Made by a program: the position numbers and the translations under genes
Shown here: in pieces, positions 46,278 through 55,942 of the stretch
Layout of the letters: each line of letters opens with the position of its first letter
How positions within the stretch are numbered: position 1 is the stretch's first letter
From: an uncultured Lachnospiraceae bacterium
GTDB taxonomy: Bacteria; Bacillota; Clostridia; Lachnospirales; Lachnospiraceae
Assembly (NCBI GenBank): GCA_947629565.1
Contig: CANREG010000003.1
Coordinates: forward strand, 1-64,000
Reading direction: 5' to 3'
DNA length: 64,000 bases
The notes under the pieces: model-generated
Database searches by the model: none
Seen by the model: only the letters and a program-made list of their open reading frames with translations
Told to the model about the DNA's origin: nothing

Positions 46278-46300
46278 TAAACCGATATCCAATCGGTTTA
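46278..46300 (-). promoter_or_regulatory. Hairpin in the rpsL-rpsG interval
   Basis: A perfect 9-bp stem (TAAACCGAT / ATCGGTTTA) with a 5-nt loop lies about 15 nt before the rpsG ribosome site. It could be the operon's S7-binding control element (by analogy with the E. coli str operon) or a processing site. It has no U-tract. Confidence 0.45.
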
Positions 46301-46442
46301 AAGGTACTCATGTTCCGCTTGGTAACCGCTGAGGGTTCGCTTGGGGAACCTGTTCGTGCGGGCGTTGCATAGCTTTCTATCGTAACTACAATGAAAAACA
46401 TAGCCATTACCAGCACTATTAATCTGTTTGACTTACTGTTAC

Positions 46443-46862
46443 CTATTTCGCATCCTTCGGTCTCTTGGCACCGTACTTAGAACGCGCCTGCCGTCTCTTG
46501 GCAACGCCTGCCGTATCCAAAGTACCACGAATGATATGATATCTGGTACCAGGTAAGTCCTTTACTCTGCCGCCGCGGATCAAAACCACGCTATGCTCCT
46601 GAAGGTTGTGTCCCTCACCGGGAATGTAGCTGGTAACCTCGATACCGTTAGACAAACGAACTCTGGCAATCTTTCTAAGCGCTGAATTAGGCTTTTTAGG
46701 CGTAGCAGTCTTAACTGCGGTGCAGACGCCACGCTTCTGCGGTGCGGCAACATCAGTCGCTCTCTTCTGTAAAGAGTTGTAACCCTTCTGGAGAGCCGGT
46801 GCAGTAGACTTTTTCTCTACAGTCTGTCTTCCTTTTCTAACTAACTGGTTAAATGTTGGCAT
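46443..46862 (-). CDS. rpsL: 30S ribosomal protein S12
   Basis: A 139-residue decoding-centre protein. The streptomycin-related loops are wild type in form ([11 protein letters not shown] with the equivalent of Lys42, and [12 protein letters not shown] with the equivalent of Lys87/Pro90), so no classic resistance change is seen. ATG 46862 ([12 protein letters not shown]) follows GGAGGTG; the frame extends three codons further. First gene of the str operon. rpoC, its usual upstream neighbour in many Firmicutes, is absent. Confidence 0.98.
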   Translation of the reverse strand: MPTFNQLVRKGRQTVEKKSTAPALQKGYNSLQKRATDVAAPQKRGVCTAVKTATPKKPNSALRKIARVRLSNGIEVTSYIPGEGHNLQEHSVVLIRGGRVKDLPGTRYHIIRGTLDTAGVAKRRQARSKYGAKRPKDAK

Positions 46863-46929
46863 GTTTTTCACCTCCGTTCATTCTGAATTTTGGGCGCAGG
46901 AATCCCTATGGATTCACGCACACTTTGAC

Positions 46930-46958
46930 ATTATAGCCATATCATAATCCAGTGTCAA
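46930..46958 (-). promoter_or_regulatory. Near-consensus promoter of the str operon
   Basis: On the minus strand a perfect TTGACA (46953-46958), a 17-bp spacer and a perfect TATAAT (46930-46935) lie about 70 bp before rpsL. It is the strongest promoter match in the window, fitting a ribosomal operon that has its own start. Confidence 0.92.
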
Positions 46959-47105
46959 GGGATTTTGTGAAATTTTCGGGCTCTTTAAAAAAATATTCTT
47001 CCGGACACTGGTTACAAATTTGATGCATTCTGTTTTCAAATTATATGCATTTCCCTGATATCTTAAATGCAGACAACGAAACGTCGGAGAAAACAGGAGG
47101 TTTTT

Positions 47106-48203
47106 ATGCCTGCACTTTTTATAGACCAGAATATTTTGAAAAATAACATTGAAATCACAAAAGAACTTGCAAAAGATTCCCAGATTATCGGAGTGGTAAA
47201 GGAAAACGGTTACGGATTAGGGCTTTGCGAATATGCCCGTCTGTTAGTGGAAAACGGAATTAATATTCTGGCAGTCACCGATATAGACGAAGCCGTCGCC
47301 TTACGAAAAAGCGGTATCCACTGCGATATCCTGATGCTCACTCCGCTTTACCAGCGGGCCGAGCTTGAATGTGCTTTAGCCAACTACATCATATTATGCA
47401 TTGCCTCCTGTGAAGGCGGGGAGCTGGCGGAAAGCATTGCCAGAGAGCTTAACACCTACGCCCGGGCGCATATCTGCATTGATACGGGCTTTGGCCGGTA
47501 CGGGTTCCCCGACAACCGCCTTCAGGACATTATATATACCATTCACCATATGCAGCATATCTGTGTCACCGGCATTTACTCTCATTTCTATGCGTCTGCA
47601 TGCCGGAAATCCCAGTATACCCTGGAACAGTTTAACCGTTTTACCAATCTGTGCGATAAGCTGGAGGAGGCGTCTATATTTACAGGGTTCCGGCATATCG
47701 CCGCCACCTGTGCGCTGCTTAAATATCCGGAAACCCGGTTAGACGCTGTCCGCATTGGCTCCGCCTTTCTCGGCAGGCTTCCCTTTCCCGACCAATGGGG
47801 CTACAAACCGGCGGGAATGTTAGAGGCCGCCATTTCAGATATTCATACACTGCCTGCCGGACATAACATCGGCTATGGCCACACCTACATTACCAGAAAA
47901 AAGACCACCGTTGCCATTGTTCCGGCAGGCTACTCCCATGGACTTGATGTGCGGCGCGCCAATCCCTGTCCGGGAATTGCGCATCTGCCCCGCCATATCC
48001 TGCATCTATTAAAAAACGCCCTGTTCCCTGAGAAACTATATGGGTTCCATAACCGGCAGGCTTTTCCGGTTCTGGGCCGGGTGGGTATGAATTCTGTAGC
48101 CGTTGATATTACGGGCGCTAACCTGTCTGTGGGAGATGTCATCCGCTTTCCGGTCAATCCCATTTTTGTAGACAGCAACATTCCCCGCAGATATAAGCTT
48201 TGA
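47106..48203 (+). CDS. Alanine racemase family protein
   Basis: A 365-residue fold-type III pyridoxal-phosphate enzyme. Lys32 in VVKENGYG should hold the cofactor, ARAHICIDTGFGRYGF and GIYSHF line the barrel, and VPAGYSHGLD, with GRVGMNSVAVDIT near the end, forms the second domain. Canonical Alr has GRVCMDQ at the last motif, so this is a divergent member: alanine or another amino-acid racemase. ATG 47106 follows AGGAGG at 5 nt; the frame opens earlier at 47067. Divergent from the str operon and convergent with the MacB-type permease gene (23-bp gap). Confidence 0.85.
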   Translation: MPALFIDQNILKNNIEITKELAKDSQIIGVVKENGYGLGLCEYARLLVENGINILAVTDIDEAVALRKSGIHCDILMLTPLYQRAELECALANYIILCIASCEGGELAESIARELNTYARAHICIDTGFGRYGFPDNRLQDIIYTIHHMQHICVTGIYSHFYASACRKSQYTLEQFNRFTNLCDKLEEASIFTGFRHIAATCALLKYPETRLDAVRIGSAFLGRLPFPDQWGYKPAGMLEAAISDIHTLPAGHNIGYGHTYITRKKTTVAIVPAGYSHGLDVRRANPCPGIAHLPRHILHLLKNALFPEKLYGFHNRQAFPVLGRVGMNSVAVDITGANLSVGDVIRFPVNPIFVDSNIPRRYKL

Positions 48204-48226
48204 TCAGCGCGATTTTCCACCCATGT

Positions 48227-49462
48227 TCAATTGCGACGCAATGCCTCCATGGGACTTAATTTGGCAGCCTTTCTGGCAGGGTAGATGCCAAAAAAGATAC
48301 CCACGCAGGAGGAAAATGCAGAAGCCAGTAGTATGGTGCCAAATTTTAATACCGGTACGAAACGCATATTCGGCACTAAAAGTCCGATAATCCCGGCGAT
48401 TCCCCATGCTCCGATAATACCTGCCATAATCCCGATTATGCCGCCAATCAATGTAATAAAAGCAGATTCCGCTAAGAACTGAATCGTGATAGAACCCGTC
48501 TTTGCCCCTAACGCTTTCCGGATACCAATCTCTCTGGTTCGCTCCATCACTGATACCAGCATAATATTCATAACGCCGATTCCACCCACCAAAAGGGATA
48601 CAGAGGCCACAAAAGCCACAAATACCGTAATCAGTCTGATTACCGAATTAACGGATTTCATAATATCATCAAAGCTCTCATACATATACTCTTCTTCCCC
48701 CTTGCAGTGGTGGGCAGTTTCCAGATAATCAATGATATCCCTGCAGAGCTTTTCTGAATCCACATCATCTTCCTTTAAAATATAGAAGTCCGTTATATCA
48801 TTTTTTATGTCTAATCCCGTAACTCTTGTAATCGTTTCCGGGGGAATTACCACCTGAATATAAGGATCAGAATAAAGGGCCTCAACTGTATTATTCTCTT
48901 TTGATTCTGTAATCCCCATAATGGTCACCGGTATATCCAATGAATCATACAACCGGATAGTCAAATCCATACCCACCACATTGGTGGAGCCGAACAGTTT
49001 CATGGCGTCCGCCTCCGAAATCACACATACCGGCCTGCCGTCCTCCGCCTCTTTTTCCGTAAAGGCATTCCCCCTTACAAATTCCCAATCCATAATAGCA
49101 AAACCGTCCGGGTTAATGCACACGATATCCGCCTTAAAATCATCCTTTTTGGTGCTGGTGGTTCCTTCAAAAAAGGTCTCGGTAGCCGCCGCCTTCACAC
49201 CCTCCATCTGGCGGATATGTTCCAACTCTTCAGCCGTAATATAATACTTATCCTGATAGTCCATAAGATAAAAAAAGACCTGCCCTTTACCCAGATTCCC
49301 AAGCTCTTTGGAAATCAACTCCGTTGCGCCGTTTCCCACAGCCATAATCAGGATTACCGAAGAAATTCCAATGATGATACCAAGCATAGTAAGAAATGTT
49401 CTGACTTTATTGGCCCAGATATTTTTCAGCGCCATTTTGATATATTCACCAAGCTGTATCAT
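48227..49462 (-). CDS. MacB-type ABC transporter permease
   Basis: A 411-residue inner-membrane protein: first membrane segment (about 19-42, RTFLTMLGIIIGISSVILIM), a large extracytoplasmic MacB_PCD domain (about 45-275), and three C-terminal segments of the FtsX domain (about 285-400) with the TREIGIRKALGA motif. It forms a tripartite efflux or export unit with the adaptor and ATPase genes that precede it in transcription (gaps 9 bp and overlap). The substrate is unknown; in Gram-positives these often export peptides or antimicrobials. Confidence 0.9.
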   Translation of the reverse strand: MIQLGEYIKMALKNIWANKVRTFLTMLGIIIGISSVILIMAVGNGATELISKELGNLGKGQVFFYLMDYQDKYYITAEELEHIRQMEGVKAAATETFFEGTTSTKKDDFKADIVCINPDGFAIMDWEFVRGNAFTEKEAEDGRPVCVISEADAMKLFGSTNVVGMDLTIRLYDSLDIPVTIMGITESKENNTVEALYSDPYIQVVIPPETITRVTGLDIKNDITDFYILKEDDVDSEKLCRDIIDYLETAHHCKGEEEYMYESFDDIMKSVNSVIRLITVFVAFVASVSLLVGGIGVMNIMLVSVMERTREIGIRKALGAKTGSITIQFLAESAFITLIGGIIGIMAGIIGAWGIAGIIGLLVPNMRFVPVLKFGTILLASAFSSCVGIFFGIYPARKAAKLSPMEALRRN

Positions 49463-49471
49463 ATGCTCCTC

Positions 49472-50944
49472 CTATTCCGCCGACATATCAACCGCTCCGC
49501 TTCCCTGATACAGTTCTCCGGGCTTCATATCCGCAGTTACCTTGGTAATTACCTTATCCCCCTCTTTCAGACCTTCCGTAACCTCATAATAAGAATCGGA
49601 ATAAAGGCCTAACTTAACATCCCGCCGGACAATCCGGTTATCCTCATCTAACGCCAGCACAAAGTCCCCGTCAACATCTGTATTTAATGCCTCATAGGGA
49701 ACCGCCAGCGTTTCTTTAGACTCTCCTACAAATATATATACCTTTGCAGGCACACCGACAAAAATTCCATCATCCGGGTTAGCAATCCGTATCCTTCCCT
49801 TAATGACAGCGGCTGTTGAATTCTGCACCATGACGGCGTCACTCACTGCAACCCGGCTGATATAATCTACAGCGCCGTCATACTCATTGCTGCCTACCAC
49901 AACCCGGGCCTTCTGCTCAGGCGATATATAGCCTAAATCATCCTTAGCTACAGAAAACTCTACCCCTATAGAATCCGAATGGATAATCGTCATTACTGTC
50001 TGCGTCTCATTGGCATATGCTCCCTCGATTACCTCCACAGACTCCACAATACCGTCCGTTAATGCCACAATCCCTGCCTCTGCCTCTTCGTAGGATTCCT
50101 TTGCCTCGTCTACACTCATATCGGAAAGCTGCTTTGCCGCATCCATCTGAGCCTTTGTGCTTTCAGATACTTTTACATCCTTATTGGCAGACACAATTCC
50201 CTCCTGCTCCGCCAAATCGGCCTGCTTGTCGGCCAGCTTCTCCTGTTTTTTAGCCAAATCCTTATTCAGACTTCGGATTTTCTGGACAATGGGCTTTGTA
50301 TCGGTAAGTTTAGGCGCTCTTGTGGTTCCCTCCTCTGTAGGCGTTGCTGCAGCCGCCTCTTCCTTTGCATTATCCTTCTCTGCTTCTGACAGCTTGTCCT
50401 CCTGTTCCACAATCTGGTCATTCAAACTTTCCACTTCTTCTTTCAGCTTTTTAATGTCCTTTTCCAGTTCCTTAATTTTTTTCTTCGCTCCGCTGACTTT
50501 GCCCGCTGCCTCGTCAGCCATCTCATAGCTCTCATTTCCCGCTGCCTGCTCAGACTTTGCCTGAAGCCGCACCTTTTCCAGATTATCCCCCAGTTCTGCC
50601 GCATCATAGGTCAATAGTACATCTCCCTTTTTCACCGTCTGCCCCGGCTCCACGCAGATATTCTGAATCCTGGCTGTCACCGGCGAGGTATAGGCATCTT
50701 TTTCTATGCCTATGGTAGTGCCGGAGGTCGTAATCTCCTGCCGTACATCCTGTTTTTTCACCTCATAAATAGCTTCGTCTTGTACCGCCATCTGCTCCAT
50801 GGCTTCCTGCATACCCCTTGAAAGGCTCTTTAGTCCCGCCACTGCAACGCCAGCCAGCAAAACAACTGCCACCACCACAATTATAACGACTGTCTTCTTT
50901 TTCTCCCCTGATTTTTTCTTATTCTTTGGTTCCTTATTATTCAT
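49472..50944 (-). CDS. HlyD/MacA-type membrane fusion protein
   Basis: A 490-residue protein with one membrane segment (about 18-38), a split biotinyl-lipoyl domain (VTARIQNICVEPGQTVKKGDV ... GIVESVEVIEGAYANETQ), a long coiled-coil hairpin between its halves (about 115-285, with an Ala/Thr-rich tip), and beta-barrel and membrane-proximal domains. ATG 50944 overlaps the end of the ATPase gene by 8 bp; the frame extends five codons upstream. It links the MacB-type permease to the envelope. Confidence 0.9.
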   Translation of the reverse strand: MNNKEPKNKKKSGEKKKTVVIIVVVAVVLLAGVAVAGLKSLSRGMQEAMEQMAVQDEAIYEVKKQDVRQEITTSGTTIGIEKDAYTSPVTARIQNICVEPGQTVKKGDVLLTYDAAELGDNLEKVRLQAKSEQAAGNESYEMADEAAGKVSGAKKKIKELEKDIKKLKEEVESLNDQIVEQEDKLSEAEKDNAKEEAAAATPTEEGTTRAPKLTDTKPIVQKIRSLNKDLAKKQEKLADKQADLAEQEGIVSANKDVKVSESTKAQMDAAKQLSDMSVDEAKESYEEAEAGIVALTDGIVESVEVIEGAYANETQTVMTIIHSDSIGVEFSVAKDDLGYISPEQKARVVVGSNEYDGAVDYISRVAVSDAVMVQNSTAAVIKGRIRIANPDDGIFVGVPAKVYIFVGESKETLAVPYEALNTDVDGDFVLALDEDNRIVRRDVKLGLYSDSYYEVTEGLKEGDKVITKVTADMKPGELYQGSGAVDMSAE

Positions 50945-51644
50945 CGTCTTTCCCCTCATCTTCCCTCGTAATATCAGATTCTATCTTCCCATCCATAATC
51001 CGAACCACCCGTTTGGCATTGGCGGCAATCCCTTCGTCATGGGTAATCAGCACAATCGTATTGCCCTGCTCATTCAGCCCATTTAAAATGCGCATAATAT
51101 CCTGAGAAGACTTCGAGTCCAGATTTCCCGTAGGCTCATCTGCCAAAATCAGCGGCGGAGATGCTGCGACAGCCCTGGCAATGGCAACCCGCTGCTGTTG
51201 TCCGCCGGACATCTCGGAGGGCTTATGCTTCATCCTGTCCCCTAAGCCAACCTTCCTAAGAGACTCCTCTGCCAGCTTACGCCGTTTCCCCTTGTCCACC
51301 TTGCGGTAGATTAACGGCAGTTCCACATTTTCCAATGCAGTTAAATTCTGTATTAGGTTAAAGCCCTGAAAAATAAAGCCGATATAGCTGTTCCGCACCT
51401 CTGAAAGCTCGTTATCCGTAAGGTTTAATACATCCTGCCCGTTCAGTATGTACTCCCCCTCCGTAGGCACATCCAGACAGCCCAACATATTCATCAGGGT
51501 GGATTTGCCCGAACCGGAATGTCCCACAACGGCTACAAATTCCCCTTCCCTGACCTCTAAGTCTATGCCGTCTAAAGCCCGGACTTCATTTTCTCCGGGA
51601 TTGTATATCTTATACATATTTTTAACTTTAATTAAGGCGTCCAT
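50937..51644 (-). CDS. MacB/LolD-type ABC transporter ATPase
   Basis: A 235-residue cytosolic ATPase: Walker [10 protein letters not shown] (about 38-46), Q-loop FQGFNLI, signature [14 protein letters not shown], Walker [13 protein letters not shown] and H-loop ITHD. It is the first gene of the ATPase-adaptor-permease operon, with a promoter at 51724-51752. The C-terminal tail ([12 protein letters not shown]) is acidic and overlaps the adaptor start. Confidence 0.94.
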   Translation of the reverse strand: MDALIKVKNMYKIYNPGENEVRALDGIDLEVREGEFVAVVGHSGSGKSTLMNMLGCLDVPTEGEYILNGQDVLNLTDNELSEVRNSYIGFIFQGFNLIQNLTALENVELPLIYRKVDKGKRRKLAEESLRKVGLGDRMKHKPSEMSGGQQQRVAIARAVAASPPLILADEPTGNLDSKSSQDIMRILNGLNEQGNTIVLITHDEGIAANAKRVVRIMDGKIESDITREDEGKDDE

Positions 51645-51723
51645 TTTCTCTTTTTTACTCTCCTGTTCCTTTCCGGGAAATTATCACCCTGCCGGCAACG
51701 GGGTTATCCCGTATATATTTCAC

Positions 51724-51752
51724 ATATTAACATAAGCCTGTTTTTTACTCAA
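51724..51752 (-). promoter_or_regulatory. Promoter of the MacB-type operon
   Basis: On the minus strand TTGAGT (51747-51752) and TAATAT (51724-51729) are spaced by 17 bp in the 111-bp gap after nfo. Each box matches 4 or 5 of 6 positions. Confidence 0.5.
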
Positions 51753-51755
51753 CTC

Positions 51756-52661
51756 TCATTCTTTTCCCGCAATAATCCTTTCCTTAATATCCGGCAGGAA
51801 TACGCCGGAGCGAATCATGGCAATCTCCTGTTTATAGGGCGCATAGGATTTCTTCGGGTTTTCCGGATCCTTCACATAAGGGGACTCCAAAATCTTAGGC
51901 ACCTCGCAAAAATCCTTCTGGTTCATAATGTACATTAAGGCGTCAAAGCCAATATGCCCGCAGCCGAAATTCTCGTGGCGGTCCTTTCCGGCTCCCGGCT
52001 CATTTTTGCTGTCGTTCATATGGAATACGGCAATCTGCTCCTTTCCAATCAGCCGGTCAAACCGCTCCATTACCCCGTCAAAATCATGGATAATATCATA
52101 GCCCGCATCGCTGGTGTGGCAGGTGTCAAAGCACACCCGCAGCTTGTCGCTATAGACAACTTTGTCATATATCATCGCAAGTTCCTCAAAGCGCCTTCCG
52201 ATTTCACTTCCCTTTCCCGCCATAGTCTCCAAAGCCACCTGTACCTTCGTATCCTTTGTAAGAACGGAATTTAGGCCAAGGGCAATCTGGTCTATTCCCT
52301 TTTCCACGCCCTCCCCTACATGGGAACCGGGGTGAAGCACCAGAACGGAGGAACCCATAGCCGCCGTCCTTTCTATTTCCAGCCCCAGAAACTCCACAGC
52401 AATCTCAAAGGTTTCCGGTTTCACCGAGTTGGCCAGATTAATAATATAAGGAGCATGCACCACAAACTCCCTGATACCATGCTCCTTCATCAACGCCTGC
52501 GCCTCCCCGATGCGGAGGGCAGACAGCTCTTTCCGTTTTGTATTCTGGGGCGCCCCCGTATATAGCATAAAAGTATTCGCGCCGTAACCTGCCGCCTCCT
52601 TTACGGAGCCAAGCATCATTTCCTTTCCGCTCATGCCTACATGACAGCCCAATTTTAACAT
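51756..52661 (-). CDS. nfo: Endonuclease IV (AP endonuclease)
   Basis: A 301-residue TIM-barrel enzyme that nicks DNA 5' of abasic sites in base-excision repair. Trinuclear-zinc ligands fit the AP2 signatures: [69 protein letters not shown] and ILESPY. Slightly longer than typical because of a basic tail. It lies 74 bp after xth, so two repair nucleases are adjacent. Confidence 0.95.
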   Translation of the reverse strand: MLKLGCHVGMSGKEMMLGSVKEAAGYGANTFMLYTGAPQNTKRKELSALRIGEAQALMKEHGIREFVVHAPYIINLANSVKPETFEIAVEFLGLEIERTAAMGSSVLVLHPGSHVGEGVEKGIDQIALGLNSVLTKDTKVQVALETMAGKGSEIGRRFEELAMIYDKVVYSDKLRVCFDTCHTSDAGYDIIHDFDGVMERFDRLIGKEQIAVFHMNDSKNEPGAGKDRHENFGCGHIGFDALMYIMNQKDFCEVPKILESPYVKDPENPKKSYAPYKQEIAMIRSGVFLPDIKERIIAGKE

Positions 52662-52735
52662 TCCGTTTTCTTCCTCTCTATTATCTTTTATCTGCGAAAC
52701 GATCTTATTCCCAGGCCAGGTTTCCCGCCTCTAAT

Positions 52736-53491
52736 CTAAAGCGCTATCGTAAGCTCCACAGGACAGTGGTCCGAGCCCATGACCTCCGTTAAAATTCCGG
52801 CCCCCTGCAGCTTGTCCCGAAGACATTCCGACACAAGGAAATAGTCAATCCGCCATCCCGCATTTTTCTCTCTGGCTTTAAAGCGGTAGGACCACCAGGA
52901 ATAGACTCCCTCCTGATCCGGATAGAAATAGCGGTAGGTATCAATAAATCCGTTATCCAAAAGCGTAGTAAATTTCTCTCGTTCCTCGTCGGTAAACCCC
53001 GCATTTTTCCGGTTGGTCTTTGGATTTTTTAAATCAATCTCCTTATGCGCCACATTCATATCCCCGCAGACCACCACAGGCTTTTTCTTCTCTAAGCCCT
53101 TTAAATACGCAAGAAAAGCATCTTCCCAATCCATGCGGTAGGAAAGCCTTGCCAGCTCGTTCTGGGAATTAGGCGTATACACCGTAACCATATAAAAGTC
53201 ATCAAACTCCAAAGTAATTACCCGGCCTTCCTTATCATGCTCCTCCACGCCTATGCCCAAGGCGGCGGAATGAGGCTTTTTCTTCGTAAAGATTGCCGTT
53301 CCGGAATATCCTTTTTTCTCCGCATAATTCCAGTACTGGTAATAACCGGGAAGGTCCAGCGTAAGCTGGCCCTCCTGCATTTTTGATTCCTGGATGCAAA
53401 AAATATCCGCATCCGCCTCCTTGAAAAAGTCCATAAAGCCCTTGCCTGCACAGGCTCTTATTCCATTTACATTCCATGATATCAGTTTCAT
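52736..53491 (-). CDS. xth: Exodeoxyribonuclease III
   Basis: A 251-residue AP endonuclease/3'-5' exonuclease of the exonuclease-endonuclease-phosphatase fold. Motifs: [15 protein letters not shown] (metal-binding Glu), [40 protein letters not shown] and GSDHCPV (catalytic Asp-His). ATG 53491 (MKLISWN) follows GGAGG at 5 nt; the frame extends four codons further. Its leader contains a duplicated 19-bp segment. Co-directional with nfo. Confidence 0.95.
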   Translation of the reverse strand: MKLISWNVNGIRACAGKGFMDFFKEADADIFCIQESKMQEGQLTLDLPGYYQYWNYAEKKGYSGTAIFTKKKPHSAALGIGVEEHDKEGRVITLEFDDFYMVTVYTPNSQNELARLSYRMDWEDAFLAYLKGLEKKKPVVVCGDMNVAHKEIDLKNPKTNRKNAGFTDEEREKFTTLLDNGFIDTYRYFYPDQEGVYSWWSYRFKAREKNAGWRIDYFLVSECLRDKLQGAGILTEVMGSDHCPVELTIAL

Positions 53492-53516
53492 GCCATCCTC
53501 CATTACTGCCTGTCAA

Positions 53517-53581
53517 TTCATCTGCCTATCATCACATCTGTTTACCATTGCGGCTGTCTACTTTCATCTGCCTATCATCAC
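53517..53581. repeat. 19-bp direct repeat between GH9 and xth
   Basis: TTCATCTGCCTATCATCAC occurs at 53517-53535 and 53563-53581, 46 bp apart. The second copy covers the GH9 stop codon. It probably reflects a small local duplication of a gene end. Confidence 0.75.
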
Positions 53582-55884
53582 TGCATATCTAACAACTGCG
53601 GTTCCGCATATTCCTGCGCCATCAGATAAATCAATGGAGAATTCCAGTAAATGGTAACCTCATTGCAGGAATAGCTCTGGGTGTTATCCACATAGCATTT
53701 TGCCGCCGGAGTGTCCTTAAGGACAACCTTGGCGTAAGGATCCTCTAATGCGCTGTCCGGTCCGCCTGCCAACATTCCCGGCATCGGCTTACCCAAAGCC
53801 TCGGAAGGTCTGTGGTGCGGATGAACCGGGCTTAAGGTTCCCTCGCCGGTCACAAAGCAGTAGCCTGTGGCATTTACCCCTAACAGGTAGTTAAGCTGCG
53901 CCTTGGCTGCGGCCACATACTCCTCGTTCGGTTTAATCTCATTTGCCAGATAAAGCAGCATACCGCTGTTGGCAACTCCCATGTTAGAACCCCATTCGTA
54001 GCTGTCTTCCCGGTTTACCTTATATGCATTTCCCTTGCTTGTGGCAACCACACTGTCAGCTGCCTCAAAAAATGCCTTGTCGATATCCCGTAACAGGTTA
54101 GTGCTGTCCGCCGCAAGCTCCGGCGTTGTCAACGCGGCATAGGCTCCATAGGCTCCCACATCTGCCCAGCCTAAACTGCCCAGATTTGTCACCTCCGGCA
54201 GGACCTCTGCCATAGCTGTTTTATACTTTTCATCCTGCGTGGTCTTGTAAAGCTCTGCCGCCGCCCAGAAATATTCGTCCTTGCTGTTGCCGTCGGGATA
54301 CTCGCCGGTTGCGACATCCGTTGGGTTCTGGAACCCTCTCTCATCTTTATGGGCTTCATAGTAGGCAAAGGCTTTCTCAGCCGCCGTCAGGCAGGCTGCA
54401 GAAAAGTCCGCATACGCACTTTTTTTGCTGTCGCCATAGATTCTTGCCGCCATAGCCATAACTGCCGCAAAATCCGCGGAGGCCGTCTTAGACAAAGGAC
54501 ATACGACCAGTTCGGCAGTCTCCTCCTGCGGCATCACCATTTCCGGAAATTCCTTGCATGTCACCTTATGATATACGCCGCCGGTCTCCCCGTCCTGCAT
54601 TTTTAACATCCAGTCTAATTCGTATTTTGCCTCCTGCAATGCATCATTGATCCCGTCGCCGCTTTCCGGTATTCCGCATTCGTCTCCGAAAGCCTGCGGC
54701 GTTTTCTCATAGGCCAGCAGCAAATCCGCCGCTGCCTTCGCCCCCGGCACCACATACCTTCCGTAATCTCCGGCGTCGTGCCAGCCGCCGCTCACATCAA
54801 TCTGCTTGTCGGTTCCGTATATCACAGCCTTCTCGGCGTGGCACTGCGGGTGGGCAAAATCACCGGCCAATTCCTCGGTAAGTTCCATGCCGCAGCGCTG
54901 TAGATACAGCATTTTCACCACATTTTTAAAGGTGCTGTCATACACATCAGCGCCAATGACAAAGGACGGGGATTCCTCTCCCTTTCCGGTCACAATCTTA
55001 TAGGTTCCCTCCTTCGTCACCTCCGAAAAATCACCTGTGCAGTTGGTTTCTCCCGCATACGGGTTATCCTCCGGCTCTGACAGGCTGCCCTCAAATACAG
55101 ACTCTCCCGTACTCTCCTCCACCACCTGAAATGTGGTGTCATCCTCTTCCAAATCCGCAAATACCGCAATCTTTTCAGCGTCCGGCTTATAGCCTATCTG
55201 GTTCACTTTGACCTTGGGCAGCTCCACCTCCTCTGCCTCCACCGCACCGGAGGCGTCCACCACGGTCAGGGAAAGATTATCTAACATAATCGAATGGGTC
55301 CCGATAGACGCCGCGTCTAAACCTGCCTCGGCCATGGAATTGACATAGCCCATATTAAAGCAAAGCCTCGGCGCCGGGTCCGTCGCCTCTTCCATGGTAA
55401 ACTGAGAGGAGATATGCTGCACCTCCTCCGTCACAGAAACGGTCTCTGCATGGTACGCATGATAATCGCCACCGTTTAACTGTATCCGCCAGTCAAAATC
55501 GCGCTCCATGCTTCCATGGACATCAAATTCAAACTGATAAACCGTCCCCTCTGTCATCTCGAACCCGTCATAATACACCTGTACCCCATGCTCTACGGTT
55601 CCGGTTGAGGTGATATCCACCTGTAACTCACCGGCGCTGTTATCCGTAAGGGAGGCATTTCCTCCATTGGTATACATTTCAAAATGATTGGTGCCGTCTG
55701 AAAAATCTCCATTGGTAATCAAATTACCCTGTGGGGCCTCCGTCGTTGCTTCCTCTGACACTGCCTCTGTGGCTGCCTGCGTAGTTCCTTCTGTTGCAGC
55801 CGTCTGCTCTTTCCCGCAGCCCGCCAGTCCAAAGACCAGAGCCGCCGTTAAAATGATTCCTGTAACCCTCTTTAATCTGTGCAT
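53578..55884 (-). CDS. GH9 endoglucanase/cellobiosidase lipoprotein with CBM4/9-like domain
   Basis: A 768-residue surface enzyme for beta-1,4-glucan. Lipobox at Cys23 (GLAGC), Thr/Glu-rich linker (about 27-52), carbohydrate-binding module of the CBM4/9 type (about 53-212, NLITNGDFSDG ... LSLTVV), Ig-like CelD_N domain (about 223-312, VKVNQIGY) and GH9 catalytic domain (about 318-765). The catalytic Asp pair is in GGWHDAGDYG (Asp370, Asp373), with HHRP and the general acid Glu742 in NEVTIYWNSP. Lipid anchoring keeps products near the cell for uptake, fitting the cellobiose phosphorylase and sugar transporter in this window. The start follows AAGGAGAGG. Confidence 0.93.
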   Translation of the reverse strand: MHRLKRVTGIILTAALVFGLAGCGKEQTAATEGTTQAATEAVSEEATTEAPQGNLITNGDFSDGTNHFEMYTNGGNASLTDNSAGELQVDITSTGTVEHGVQVYYDGFEMTEGTVYQFEFDVHGSMERDFDWRIQLNGGDYHAYHAETVSVTEEVQHISSQFTMEEATDPAPRLCFNMGYVNSMAEAGLDAASIGTHSIMLDNLSLTVVDASGAVEAEEVELPKVKVNQIGYKPDAEKIAVFADLEEDDTTFQVVEESTGESVFEGSLSEPEDNPYAGETNCTGDFSEVTKEGTYKIVTGKGEESPSFVIGADVYDSTFKNVVKMLYLQRCGMELTEELAGDFAHPQCHAEKAVIYGTDKQIDVSGGWHDAGDYGRYVVPGAKAAADLLLAYEKTPQAFGDECGIPESGDGINDALQEAKYELDWMLKMQDGETGGVYHKVTCKEFPEMVMPQEETAELVVCPLSKTASADFAAVMAMAARIYGDSKKSAYADFSAACLTAAEKAFAYYEAHKDERGFQNPTDVATGEYPDGNSKDEYFWAAAELYKTTQDEKYKTAMAEVLPEVTNLGSLGWADVGAYGAYAALTTPELAADSTNLLRDIDKAFFEAADSVVATSKGNAYKVNREDSYEWGSNMGVANSGMLLYLANEIKPNEEYVAAAKAQLNYLLGVNATGYCFVTGEGTLSPVHPHHRPSEALGKPMPGMLAGGPDSALEDPYAKVVLKDTPAAKCYVDNTQSYSCNEVTIYWNSPLIYLMAQEYAEPQLLDMQ

Positions 55885-55942
55885 ATTTCCTCTCCTTATT
55901 CCTTTTTCTATCTGTCAGTCCCTTGCAAAATACATTTTACAA

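Noticed and set aside
46443-46862. Streptomycin-resistance change in rpsL
   Set aside because: The two loops where resistance substitutions occur keep the usual Lys and Pro residues.
48227-51644. Calling the MacB-type operon a macrolide resistance system
   Set aside because: The domain layout only shows a MacB-like exporter; the substrate cannot be read from sequence.
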